Of a stretch of 64,000 nt of DNA, positions 16,478 to 25,094 are shown piece after piece. A model generated the notes under the pieces. The model was not told where the DNA came from. It saw only the letters and a list, made by a program, of their open reading frames with translations, and did no database searches. The first letter of the stretch is position 1. The number at the start of each line of letters is the position of its first letter. The translations under genes and the position numbers were made by a program. Origin of the DNA: CALMBW01 sp963779645 (GTDB taxonomy: Bacteria > Actinomycetota > CADDZG01 > WHSQ01); NCBI GenBank assembly GCA_963779645.1, contig CAVZYX010000005.1, forward strand, positions 1,860,001-1,924,000, given 5' to 3'.

Positions 16478-17484
16478 TGCGGCGCTTCGGAGTCTTGCTG
16501 GTCGTTCTGGCCGTCGGCTCATCCGGCTGCGCCATCACCGGGAACATCCCTGGTGACGAGGTCGTGGCTTACTTCACCGACACCGGGGATCTCGTGGTGG
16601 GCGCCAACGTTCAGATGCTCGACGTCGAGATCGGTCTCGTGAAAGACATCCAGTACGAATTGAAGGATGGTCAGATGGTGGCTCGAGTCACGCTGGTGGT
16701 TAAGCCCGACAGCGATGTCCCGGCCGAAGGTCTTCAGGCTCTCATCCGCCAGACCTCCTTACTCGGAGAACAGTTCGTCGAGCTAGCGCCGACGACTACC
16801 GGGGCTCCCTTCGTCGGCGATACAGAAGTCACGATCCCGCTGGAGAACACGACTCGCAGGGTCGATATCGAAACGTTCCTCTCTGACCTGTCCGCTTTCA
16901 TAGGGAGTGGTTCGCTCGAGGACTTGAACCGGTTCACTCATGCACAGGCATTGATCCTCGAGGAGCGCGGCCAGCGATTCGGCCAGACGATCGAGGAGCT
17001 CGAGCGGTTCACCGGTGTGCTCGCCAACCGGAAGCTCGATATCGCTTCTGCGATAGATAGCCTCGCCAGTGCGGGGAAGACCTTGGCGGACAACACGGCA
17101 ACGCTAGACAGTTTCTTGGACTCACTCGAAGAAGCCAACGTGCTGCTCGCCGACCAAGGAGACGAACTCCAAACGCTGTTGTTCTCGCTCCGGCGGTTCG
17201 GCACGGTTAGCTCTCGCTTCTTGTCCCAGCATGAGAACGCGATCGACCGACAGTTCCGAGCTTTGAGACCGATCTTCCGAGCACTCGCCTCGTCAGACGA
17301 CGAGTTGAGGGCCGACATCGGTCAGCTAGCCACCTTCTTGGAGCTGTTCACCAAGAGCTTGGGTGGCGGTCCCGGCGGGACGGGTGAAGGTGACTACATC
17401 CAGGTCGAAGCCGTCCTGTGTGAGGTAATCGCGAACTGCCACACGAACGGTGAAAAGGGCGACGTTCCGGGGCAAGGCCAATGA
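16474..17484 (+). CDS. Mce-family protein 5, lipoprotein (MceE-like)
   Basis: The N-terminus MMRRFGVLLVVLAVGSSGC carries a lipobox (GSSGC), so the protein is exported and lipid-anchored, as MceE proteins are in mycobacteria. The MlaD barrel follows at about residues 28-110 (GANVQMLDVEIGLVKDI; RQTSLLGEQFVEL), then helical repeats and a Gly-rich segment with two Cys near the end. The product has 336 residues. I use ATG 16474, which overlaps the previous stop; ATG 16477 would also serve. Confidence 0.88.
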   Translation: MMRRFGVLLVVLAVGSSGCAITGNIPGDEVVAYFTDTGDLVVGANVQMLDVEIGLVKDIQYELKDGQMVARVTLVVKPDSDVPAEGLQALIRQTSLLGEQFVELAPTTTGAPFVGDTEVTIPLENTTRRVDIETFLSDLSAFIGSGSLEDLNRFTHAQALILEERGQRFGQTIEELERFTGVLANRKLDIASAIDSLASAGKTLADNTATLDSFLDSLEEANVLLADQGDELQTLLFSLRRFGTVSSRFLSQHENAIDRQFRALRPIFRALASSDDELRADIGQLATFLELFTKSLGGGPGGTGEGDYIQVEAVLCEVIANCHTNGEKGDVPGQGQ

Positions 17485-19127
17485 AGATCTCGCTGAAGCA
17501 GAAGCTGATCATCAACCTGGTTGCCGTTGGAATGCTGGCCGTGCTCATGGTGGGCTGGGTGCTGTTCAGCTTGGTCGGTGTCGGGATCTCCGAGAAGCCC
17601 TTCAAGGTGACCGCAGACTTCGCCGCATCCGGTGGTGTCTTCACGAACCAAGAGGTCACCTATCGCGGTGTCTTGGTGGGTCAGGTATCCGACATGCAGC
17701 TCAATGACGACGGGGTGACGATCACGATGGTGATCGAGCCGGAATGGGTCGACCGGATCCCCGCCAACGTGCTCGCGAACGTTCGTTCGAAGAGTGCGGT
17801 AGGTGAGCAGTTCGTGAACCTCACTCCGGACGAAAGCTCGGAAGAGATGCTTGCCGACGGGGATGAGATCCCGCGGGAACGCACGAGTCTTCCCGTCGAT
17901 TTCCAAGAGCTGCTGAAATCGCTGGACAATGTCCTAGCGGACGTTCCGCCAGACCAAACGGCGCGTTTGATCGAGAACCTCGCCGGTGGCCTCGGGGGCC
18001 GCGAGGACGAGATCGCGACGATCTTGGAATCGCTCGGCACCCTTTCGGAAGGCTTCGCCGACGTCGCCGAGGAGCAGAAGAGTTTGCTCGATAACGCGAC
18101 CGTTGCCGGCAGCGAGTTCCTCAGGACCAAAGATGCATTCGCTGCTGCCATCCGAGCAGCCGATGACGTATTCGCTGGATTGGGAGACGAGCCCGAGGAG
18201 ACGAGGAACTTCCTCGCTCAGAACGATCGGCTGGCGCGCGAAGGGCTCGAGCTGCTGAACCGGTCGGGCGATTCTCTGAGAGAGGGGATCGCCGCCCTCG
18301 CTGACTTCACGTCCTTCCAGTTGGACGAGAAGGAGTCGGTGATCCAATCACTCGAGTACACACCCCTCTTCCTTCGAGCCATAGAAGAAGCATCGATCCC
18401 GTGGACAGCCCCCGATGGCCGAACCTTCTACCGGATCCGGGTGGGGCTGGTCTACGCCGACCAGCGAGAGGAATTCTGGCCCTGCAAGTACTCGGTGCCC
18501 GATGACTACGAACGGTTACCTCACCTCCGGGAGGACAGGGGAGTACACACCGGCGGCGACTGCGTCAAGAAAGCAGCCAGTAGCAAGTTGACCGAGTCAC
18601 TGATGGCATCCTTGGAAGCCTATGCAGCCGAGTACGGCCAACGTCTCAACACGGTGTCGCTCGACCTCGGTGCTTCCGTTCCCGTTGCCGATACTGGCGT
18701 CGTTCTTTCATGGCCCCTCGTCGGAAGCATCACCTCTTACTTCGGTCCACGCGACGGCAGTTCTCACACCGGCGTAGACATCGATGGTCACGAAGGAGAT
18801 GCGGTTTCTGCCGCGGCCCCCGGACGCGTCGTGACGTCTGGCTACCACCCCGGTGGCTACGGGAACGTGGTCGTCATCGACCATGGCGGTGGAGTGGCGA
18901 CGCTGTATGCCCACCTGTCCGCGATCGATGTGAAGGCAGGCCAGATGCTGCAGGGCGGCGATCAACTTGGAGCGGTGGGATGCACGGGAAGCTGCACGGG
19001 TGATCATCTTCACTTCGAAGTCAGGATCAACGAGCAGCCCGTCGACCCGCTGTTCTACCTGCCGGGGGCATCTTTGTTCGCCGGACATGTGGATCATTCG
19101 CAGCACGACAACATCGGCGGTTCGTAG
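17481..19127 (+). CDS. Mce-family protein 6 fused to a LytM/M23 peptidase domain
   Basis: This 548-residue protein has a membrane helix (about 10-34), an MlaD barrel at about 40-118 (TNQEVTYRGVLVGQVSDM; SKSAVGEQFVNL) and helices to about residue 310. A linker with Cys residues is followed by a C-terminal M23 domain from about residue 409 to 525. The peptidase keeps the zinc ligands and catalytic His: HTGVDID, LYAHLS and DHLHFEVR, so it should be an active glycyl or peptidoglycan peptide-crosslink endopeptidase of the LytM type. Such a domain at the end of an Mce protein suggests local wall opening for the conduit. The start overlaps the previous stop; it is the last gene of the operon. Confidence 0.92.
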   Translation: MKISLKQKLIINLVAVGMLAVLMVGWVLFSLVGVGISEKPFKVTADFAASGGVFTNQEVTYRGVLVGQVSDMQLNDDGVTITMVIEPEWVDRIPANVLANVRSKSAVGEQFVNLTPDESSEEMLADGDEIPRERTSLPVDFQELLKSLDNVLADVPPDQTARLIENLAGGLGGREDEIATILESLGTLSEGFADVAEEQKSLLDNATVAGSEFLRTKDAFAAAIRAADDVFAGLGDEPEETRNFLAQNDRLAREGLELLNRSGDSLREGIAALADFTSFQLDEKESVIQSLEYTPLFLRAIEEASIPWTAPDGRTFYRIRVGLVYADQREEFWPCKYSVPDDYERLPHLREDRGVHTGGDCVKKAASSKLTESLMASLEAYAAEYGQRLNTVSLDLGASVPVADTGVVLSWPLVGSITSYFGPRDGSSHTGVDIDGHEGDAVSAAAPGRVVTSGYHPGGYGNVVVIDHGGGVATLYAHLSAIDVKAGQMLQGGDQLGAVGCTGSCTGDHLHFEVRINEQPVDPLFYLPGASLFAGHVDHSQHDNIGGS

Positions 19128-19174
19128 GGGTCTAGTGCCCTCTGGTTGGCCCCCGTCTGCGGGATGATGTGTGT

Positions 19175-21064
19175 ATGGCTGCAGGATCCAGATTGAAGCG
19201 TCCGGTCGCGGGGTCGATACCAACTCGCCCTGGTGCGTACCTCTTCAGGGACTCACATGGACGAGTCATCTACGCCGGTAAAGCGAAGTCGCTGCGCTCG
19301 CGCTTATCCAACTACTTCGCATCTGATCTCCATCCCCGAACCGCTGCGATGGTGGAAGCTGCTGCCGACCTCGAGTGGATCGTCACCAAGAACGAAGTCG
19401 AGGCGTTGCATCTCGAGCTCAGCCTCATCAAAGAGCATCGGCCCCGCTACAACGTTCGATATCGGGACGACAAGAGCTACCCGTATCTGGCGATCACCCT
19501 TGATGAGGAGTTCCCTCGGGCGCGAGTGATGCGCGGCCCGAAGAAGAAGGGCGTGCGTTACTACGGACCGTTCGCTCACGCCTACGCGATCAGGGACACC
19601 TTGGATCTGCTCCTCAGGACTTTTCCCGTTCGCACCTGTTCCCAGGGCGTCTTCGATCGTTGCAAACGCAGGGGAAAGCCTTGTCTTCTGTTCCACATCG
19701 AGCGGTGTTCGGGACCCTGCGTCGGGTCCGTTTCCCCGGAAGAGCATCGGGCGATCGTGATGGAGTTGTGCGACTTCCTAGATGGCAACACGAAACCCGT
19801 GCTCGAGCGTCTCGAGAAGGGCATGAAGGAGTGTGCCGACTCTCAGGAGTACGAGGTCGCGGCGAAGTATCGGGACCAGCTGTTAAGCGTTCGCAAGGCG
19901 ATCGAGCGACAAGAGATGGTCTCGGAGCGGAAGGAAGACTTCGATCTGATCGGTCTCGCGGAAGACGATCTAGAGGCCGCCATCCAAGTCTTCTTCGTAC
20001 GCGGGGGCCGCGTGACAGGTCGGAAGGGCTTCGTGGTTGACAAGGTAGAGGAACTGTCGTCGGCAGAGCTGCTGGGTCGTTTCATCGAACTCCTCTACAC
20101 GGATTCCGAAGTTCCTAAGAACGTCTACACCCCGATGAAGGTTGCAGACGCCAATCTGTTGCAGACATGGCTGACGACTCTGCGCGGTAGCAAAGTTGCG
20201 ATAGGCGTTCCGCAGCGAGGAAGTAAGAGGCAGTTGCTCTCCACGGTGACGGAGAACGCTAAGGAGGCCTTTTCTCGTCACAAGCTGAAGCGCGCTAGCG
20301 ACTTCGCAGCTCGCTCACGCCAGTTGCGGGAGTTGCAGACGTTCCTCGGGATGGACGAAGCTCCGCTCCGCATCGAGGCATTCGATATCTCGAACACTGG
20401 GCCGACGGAAGCGGTGGGGTCGATGGTTGTTTTCGAGGACGGGCTCCCGAAGCGTTCCGACTACAGACGTTTCAAGATCAAATGGAACACTCAACAGGAC
20501 GACTTCGCCAACATGGGCGAGGTGATCCGTCGCCGCTTCTCGCGGTACCTCCAGGAACAGGACGACTCTCCGGGAGGACGTTTCGCATACCCGCCCAACC
20601 TGGTGGTGATCGATGGTGGGAAGGGACAATTGAATCGCGCACTGGAGTCCATGGACGAGCTAGGGATCGCCGACGTCACGACTGTGTCGTTGGCCAAGCG
20701 CATGGAAGAGGTGTTCGTTCCAGGTCGAAGCGATCCGATCGTGATCCCGCGAGGATCAGAGGCCCTCTACCTTCTTCAGCAGATACGTGACGAGGCGCAC
20801 CGATTCGCCCTTGCCTATCACCAGTTGCGTCGCGGCAAGCGGATGACACAATCGGTCCTCGATGGGATCCCTGGTCTGGGTGAGGCTCGTAGGAAGAAGC
20901 TCCTGAAAAGCTTCGGTTCTGTGCGGAAGATGCGCGAGGCTTCACTTGAAGAGCTTTCACAGGTTCAGGGTCTTCCCAAGGGTGTTGCCGAGGCGCTATA
21001 TGAGGCCCTTCACCCGTCGGGAGCCGAGGAACCACGAGTTGGAAACAGGAGGGAGGCCTCATGA
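19175..21064 (+). CDS. uvrC: Excinuclease ABC subunit C
   Basis: UvrC makes both incisions in nucleotide excision repair. The product is about 629 residues. In order it has a GIY-YIG nuclease (RPGAYLFRDSHGRVIYAGKA), the Cys-rich region with four Cys, the UvrB-binding UVR motif (about 210-245), the RNase H-like endonuclease with IEAFDISN, and a C-terminal helix-hairpin-helix pair (LDGIPGLGEARRKKLL). GTG 19169 and ATG 19175 are both possible starts; I prefer ATG because a -10-like GATGAT ends six bases before it, the leaderless spacing seen elsewhere here. The stop overlaps rapZ. Confidence 0.97.
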   Translation: MAAGSRLKRPVAGSIPTRPGAYLFRDSHGRVIYAGKAKSLRSRLSNYFASDLHPRTAAMVEAAADLEWIVTKNEVEALHLELSLIKEHRPRYNVRYRDDKSYPYLAITLDEEFPRARVMRGPKKKGVRYYGPFAHAYAIRDTLDLLLRTFPVRTCSQGVFDRCKRRGKPCLLFHIERCSGPCVGSVSPEEHRAIVMELCDFLDGNTKPVLERLEKGMKECADSQEYEVAAKYRDQLLSVRKAIERQEMVSERKEDFDLIGLAEDDLEAAIQVFFVRGGRVTGRKGFVVDKVEELSSAELLGRFIELLYTDSEVPKNVYTPMKVADANLLQTWLTTLRGSKVAIGVPQRGSKRQLLSTVTENAKEAFSRHKLKRASDFAARSRQLRELQTFLGMDEAPLRIEAFDISNTGPTEAVGSMVVFEDGLPKRSDYRRFKIKWNTQQDDFANMGEVIRRRFSRYLQEQDDSPGGRFAYPPNLVVIDGGKGQLNRALESMDELGIADVTTVSLAKRMEEVFVPGRSDPIVIPRGSEALYLLQQIRDEAHRFALAYHQLRRGKRMTQSVLDGIPGLGEARRKKLLKSFGSVRKMREASLEELSQVQGLPKGVAEALYEALHPSGAEEPRVGNRREAS

Positions 21065-21945
21065 CCGTCGAACGTCACGTCGATATCAGCGTGATCAGCG
21101 GTCTCTCGGGGGCCGGTCGCTCCGAGGCAGCCAAGGCGCTCGAGGATCTGGGTTGGTACGTGATCGACAACCTTCCCCCTCAGCTGATCGAACAGATGAT
21201 CCAGCTTGCACTGCAACCGGGAAACCTAATCGCTCGTATCGCACTTGTTATCGACGCTCGTGGGGGCTCTTGGTTCGTGGAAACGGAAAAGGCTCTGGAA
21301 GCGCTTTCCGGCACCCTCGATTTCAAGTTGGTGTTTCTCGAAGCAGACGATGAGGTCCTCGTCCGGCGTTTCGATGCAACGCATCGCCGCCATCCGCTGG
21401 CTGAAGGCGACGATCTGTTGACGGGGATCCAAGAGGAGCGTCGCCTGATGGCGTGGTTCCGCAGCAAGGCCGACCTGATCATCGACACCTCTGCTCTGAC
21501 GTCCCGCGATCTGAGACAGAAGATGGCTGGATATTTCGGTGGCGAAGGCGGCGACGAGATGAAGACAAGCGTTGTCTCGTTCGGCTACAAGTACGGCCTT
21601 CCGATCGACGCCGACATGGTCTTGGACGTTCGGTTCCTTCCGAATCCGCACTGGATAGAAACCCTGCGTCCACACGACGGAAGAGACACCCCGATCCGTG
21701 AGTACGTCCTCGGACACGATGCGACGACTCAGTTCCTCGATCGAACGCGAGATCTACTTGCCGTGCTTCTTCCCGGGTTCCAGGAAGAAGGGCGTCACTT
21801 CTTGACGATCGCCGTGGGGTGCACAGGTGGAAGGCATAGGTCGGTGGTGCTGGCGGAGGAGATCGCTCGCTACATCAGCGAGAAGGGATATGCGGCGACT
21901 AGCGTTCATCGCGATGTCGATCGATCTCCGGTGGCGCATCGTTGA
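21061..21945 (+). CDS. rapZ: RapZ-family nucleotide-binding protein
   Basis: This 294-residue protein has the Walker A variant GLSGAGRSEAAKALED typical of RapZ/YvcJ, then the conserved WYVIDNLPP and a C-terminal domain with FGYKYGLPIDADMVLDVRFLPNP and GCTGGRHRSV. RapZ binds nucleotides and, in E. coli, controls GlmZ/GlmY small RNAs and amino-sugar synthesis; its actinobacterial role is less clear. It overlaps uvrC and yvcK by four bases each, the conserved uvrC-rapZ-yvcK arrangement. Confidence 0.95.
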   Translation: MTVERHVDISVISGLSGAGRSEAAKALEDLGWYVIDNLPPQLIEQMIQLALQPGNLIARIALVIDARGGSWFVETEKALEALSGTLDFKLVFLEADDEVLVRRFDATHRRHPLAEGDDLLTGIQEERRLMAWFRSKADLIIDTSALTSRDLRQKMAGYFGGEGGDEMKTSVVSFGYKYGLPIDADMVLDVRFLPNPHWIETLRPHDGRDTPIREYVLGHDATTQFLDRTRDLLAVLLPGFQEEGRHFLTIAVGCTGGRHRSVVLAEEIARYISEKGYAATSVHRDVDRSPVAHR

Positions 21946-22823
21946 AGGTTGTAGGGATCGGTGGTGGGCACGGCCTAGCGACGACGTTGAGGGCCGCCCA
22001 GCTCTATTCGAATGACGTAGCGGCCGTAGTTACTGTTGCCGACGATGGGGGATCGTCCGGGCAGCTCACGATCGACCTCGGGATCCCACCACCAGGAGAC
22101 ATCCGGAATTGCCTCGTGGCGCTGTCACCCGATTCTCACCTCGTGAAGGTGTTCCAGCATCGGTTCACGGATGGCGCACTTGCGGGCCACCCCGTTGGAA
22201 ACCTGCTGATCGCAGCGCTCGCTGAAGAGCTAGGTGACTTCGCCGCTGCGGTAGAAGCTGCGGGGGAGATGCTCGGGGCGCGGGGTCGTGTCTATCCAGC
22301 CACAACGGATCTGGTTCGGATGAGTGCTTTGGTGGAGGGCGGAGTTGTCGACGGCCAGGTGGCTGTCGCCCAGACGAAGGCTCGCATCCGCTCCGTTCAC
22401 CTGAAGCCTTCGACACCCGCCGCCCATAAGGAGGCTGTCTACGCGATCCTGGCTGCCGAACAGATAGTGCTGGGGCCGGGCAGCCTTTTCACCAGCGTGA
22501 TCGCGACCCTTCTGGTTCCCGGGATCGCTCAGGCCGTCAGAGACAGCGATGCCCAGAGGGTGTTCGTCTGCAACTCGAGACAACAGCCCGGGGAGACCGA
22601 AGATCTCGATGCGATCGCCCACGTCCACGCCCTCCTCTCGCACATGGGTAGGGGGGCGCTCGATGTCGCAGTAGTGCAATCACCCGTCATCCCGGGCGAT
22701 GGCGTCGCCCTCAATCCGCAGGCATGGCGATTCCCGGACGTGAAGCTGATCGAAGCCGATGTGGCGCATCCTGATGGCGGCCACGATCCCGAAGCCCTCG
22801 CCCGGCTGCTGTCCAGCCTCTAG
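21942..22823 (+). CDS. yvcK: YvcK/CofD-like protein (gluconeogenesis factor family)
   Basis: This 293-residue protein begins VVGIGGGHGLATTLR and contains TVADDGGSSGQL and PPGDIRNCLVAL, signatures of YvcK, a UDP-sugar-binding relative of CofD needed for cell-wall homeostasis on gluconeogenic carbon sources. The TTG start overlaps the rapZ stop. In most Gram-positive genomes whiA comes next; here the following gene is gap, so whiA is missing from this position. There is a short gap and a fresh promoter after the stop. Confidence 0.93.
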   Translation: MKVVGIGGGHGLATTLRAAQLYSNDVAAVVTVADDGGSSGQLTIDLGIPPPGDIRNCLVALSPDSHLVKVFQHRFTDGALAGHPVGNLLIAALAEELGDFAAAVEAAGEMLGARGRVYPATTDLVRMSALVEGGVVDGQVAVAQTKARIRSVHLKPSTPAAHKEAVYAILAAEQIVLGPGSLFTSVIATLLVPGIAQAVRDSDAQRVFVCNSRQQPGETEDLDAIAHVHALLSHMGRGALDVAVVQSPVIPGDGVALNPQAWRFPDVKLIEADVAHPDGGHDPEALARLLSSL

Positions 22824-22834
22824 GAACCAGTCGC

Positions 22835-22840
22835 TAGGAT
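22835..22840 (+). promoter_or_regulatory. -10 box for gap
   Basis: TAGGAT lies 41 bases before the gap ATG, giving a leader of roughly 35 bases that carries a strong GAGGAGGGA ribosome site seven bases before the start. No convincing -35 is visible. Confidence 0.4.
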
Positions 22841-22881
22841 GGACGAAACGCCTTAACCCAACCCTGAGGAGGGATCCGTCG

Positions 22882-23889
22882 ATGGCGACGCGGATCGGAA
22901 TCAATGGCTTTGGACGCATAGGACGTAACTACTTCCGGGCCATGATCGCCCAAGGTGCCGACCTCGAGGTGGTCGCGGTGAACGATCTCGGTGACCCCTC
23001 GCACCTCGCTCACCTTCTGAAGTACGACTCGGTCTTCGGACGCTTCGACAAAGAAGTAAAAGTCACCGACAACGGCTTCTCCGTGGACGGTGAAGAGATC
23101 CGCGTCACCGCCGAGCGTGACCCCGGCCAGCTCAAGTGGAAGGACTTCGGGGCAGATGTAGTCGTGGAATCGACCGGTTTCTTCACGAAGGCTTCCGACG
23201 CGGGCAAGCACATCGAGGCCGGCGCGAAGAAGGTGCTGATCTCGGCCCCCGCGAAGGACGAGGACATCACGATCGTGATGGGCGTCAATGACAACGAGTA
23301 CGACCCTTCGACTCACAACATCATCTCGAACGCCTCGTGCACGACGAACTGCATCGTTCCACTGGCAAAGGTGCTGGACGACAACTGGGGCATCGAGAAG
23401 GGATTCATGACAACGGTCCACGCCTACACGAACGACCAGGGAACGCAGGACATGGTGCGTGACGATCTAAGGCGTGCACGAGCGGCCGCGATCAACATCA
23501 TCCCGACTTCGACCGGTGCAGCGAAGGCGTCTGCTTTGGCTCTACCGAACCTGAAAGGTCGTCTCGACGGCATGGCGTTGCGCGTGCCCGTCCCCGATGG
23601 TTCGATCACAGATCTCGTGGCCGTGCTCGGCAGCGACGTGACTAAAGACGACGTAAACAACGCGTACAGAGAAGCGGCTCAGGCTTCCAACTTCCAGGGC
23701 ATCCTGAAGTACAGCGAGGACCCGCTTGTTTCGTCCGACATCGTTGGCGACCCGCACTCGTGCGTGGTGGACGGCCTTTCGACGATGGCGAACGGAAACA
23801 TGGTGAAGGTCCTCGGTTGGTACGACAACGAATGGGGCTACTCCAACCGCCTGGTCGACCTAACCGAACTGGTGGCCTCCAAGCTCTAA
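22882..23889 (+). CDS. gap: Glyceraldehyde-3-phosphate dehydrogenase
   Basis: This 335-residue enzyme oxidises glyceraldehyde-3-phosphate with NAD(P) and phosphate. The Rossmann start TRIGINGFGRIGRNYFRAM and the catalytic Cys motif SNASCTTNCIVPL are intact, as is the C-terminal WYDNEWGYSNRLVDL. The ATG at 22882 follows a strong ribosome site. It is separated from pgk-tpiA by three unrelated genes, so the usual gap-pgk-tpi operon is split here. Confidence 0.98.
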   Translation: MATRIGINGFGRIGRNYFRAMIAQGADLEVVAVNDLGDPSHLAHLLKYDSVFGRFDKEVKVTDNGFSVDGEEIRVTAERDPGQLKWKDFGADVVVESTGFFTKASDAGKHIEAGAKKVLISAPAKDEDITIVMGVNDNEYDPSTHNIISNASCTTNCIVPLAKVLDDNWGIEKGFMTTVHAYTNDQGTQDMVRDDLRRARAAAINIIPTSTGAAKASALALPNLKGRLDGMALRVPVPDGSITDLVAVLGSDVTKDDVNNAYREAAQASNFQGILKYSEDPLVSSDIVGDPHSCVVDGLSTMANGNMVKVLGWYDNEWGYSNRLVDLTELVASKL

Positions 23890-23896
23890 CGAGGAG

Positions 23897-24034
23897 CTAG
23901 TTCCAGAGGCTAACTAGGTAGCTTCCCGCGTAGAAACCCAGTAGGCCGAAGATCAGGATCGCGGCGACGATGCGCCACATAGGACGCGCGGCGCGTTCTA
24001 GATACTCGTCTTCGTAATCCTCTTCGGGTTCCAC
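23897..24034 (-). CDS. Small single-span membrane protein (45 residues)
   Basis: On the reverse strand, a GTG at 24034 opens a 45-residue frame: an acidic N-terminus (MEPEEDYEDEYLERAARP), one hydrophobic segment (about residues 20-41, MWRIVAAILIFGLLGFYAG) and a stop at 23897. A TAACCT box ends six bases before the GTG, the leaderless promoter pattern of this window. It ends seven bases from the gap stop in convergent orientation. Composition and promoter support a real gene; function unknown. Confidence 0.6.
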   Translation of the reverse strand: MEPEEDYEDEYLERAARPMWRIVAAILIFGLLGFYAGSYLVSLWN

Positions 24035-24040
24035 GCCCTC

Positions 24041-24046
24041 AGGTTA
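24041..24046 (-). promoter_or_regulatory. -10 box of a leaderless promoter
   Basis: Read on the reverse strand, TAACCT is followed by six bases and then the GTG start of the 45-residue membrane gene. Confidence 0.5.
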
Positions 24047-24107
24047 TCCGTGGCGAAAGAACATGGATTTTGTGGCGCGTGAGGCTGAAATAGTCAATCT
24101 GCTTTTA

Positions 24108-25007
24108 CTAAGAAATGGGTTTGCGGTGGTTGATGTAGCGGAGGACTTCGGTCATGCCATTGCGTTCGTAGAGGCGTCGAACTTCCGGGATGTTCTGAGA
24201 GTTGGCGGTGAGGCCGATCCGTTTGACTCCGCGTTCCCAGTACGTTGCGAACGAGCGTTGGAGGAGGGCCGTGCCGATGCCGCGGCCCCGCGCTTCGGGG
24301 ATCGTGCCGAGCACCTGTATCCAGCCCATCGAAGGGTAGGGGAGGCATATCGAGATCCCGAGTGTCCGACCGGACGATTCGGCCATCCACCAGAGACTCG
24401 GATCGAAATCTTCGCCGGCGAGGTAGTTGGCCGACCAACGTTCGAAGGTTTCCGGCTCCCATCGATCGGCGTACTGAGACCAGGCTGCCATGTTGGCTTC
24501 GTGGAAGGCGTGCTCGTCACCCGACCGGAATCCTCTGATCGTGACGCCCGGCGGCGTGCCGGGGACCTTAGGTTCTGCCGATAGCTCGATCTCCATACGA
24601 GCGTAGTGGTGTGATTCCTCGTAACCGCGGCCCTCGAGTAAAGCGATCGCGGCGGGAACGCGACTGCTCGAGTTCTGCCGGACGAACCCGTCGGAACTCC
24701 CGCGGGCCGCTATGTGAACCTCGCACGCCGACGCGAGCACCGATCCGATACCTCGGCCGCGCGCCCAGGGAGCGACCGTCACCACGGCCTCGCCCTCGAA
24801 GGCTAGGGCGTATCCGACGATGCGCCCGCCGCTGGTTGCGATGACCGCGTCCCGGTCCCTGTCGAAGCCGGGGATCCGCCATCGCCAGACGACATCCTCC
24901 TCGTCGCTCTCGGCAGCCCCCATCTCATCGATGTCGCAGCTGACGAGTAGCTCTACGAGGCGGGGGATGTCGGCATCCGTGGGGCGGCGCAGGGTGAGAT
25001 CTGCCAT
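24108..25007 (-). CDS. Tandem GNAT acetyltransferase (MshD-like)
   Basis: This 299-residue protein has two GNAT domains in tandem. The first has the acetyl-CoA loop region VAPWARGRGIGSVLASA, and the second has IPEARGRGIGTALLQRSF with the usual (R/Q)GxGxG/A pattern. The tandem layout and length resemble mycothiol synthase MshD, but I cannot tell whether the substrate is a thiol precursor, an antibiotic or a protein. It is transcribed divergently from the following gene with its own leaderless-type promoter. Confidence 0.85.
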   Translation of the reverse strand: MADLTLRRPTDADIPRLVELLVSCDIDEMGAAESDEEDVVWRWRIPGFDRDRDAVIATSGGRIVGYALAFEGEAVVTVAPWARGRGIGSVLASACEVHIAARGSSDGFVRQNSSSRVPAAIALLEGRGYEESHHYARMEIELSAEPKVPGTPPGVTIRGFRSGDEHAFHEANMAAWSQYADRWEPETFERWSANYLAGEDFDPSLWWMAESSGRTLGISICLPYPSMGWIQVLGTIPEARGRGIGTALLQRSFATYWERGVKRIGLTANSQNIPEVRRLYERNGMTEVLRYINHRKPIS

Positions 25008-25013
25008 CTGAGG

Positions 25014-25019
25014 AGGCTA
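25014..25019 (-). promoter_or_regulatory. -10 box of a leaderless promoter for the acetyltransferase
   Basis: On the reverse strand TAGCCT, then six bases (CCTCAG), then ATG. The intervening bases do not form a ribosome site at workable spacing. Confidence 0.55.
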
Positions 25020-25094
25020 CTCGCCCGCCAGAGATGGAACCCCGGGGCGGGCGCCGGTGTACCTAACCCTAAGAACCTAGAAAAGGAGTCCGCC

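Noticed and set aside
19169..19175. uvrC start at GTG 19169
   Set aside because: It is possible, but the ATG at 19175 has the leaderless spacing found at other operon heads and gives a more usual N-terminus.
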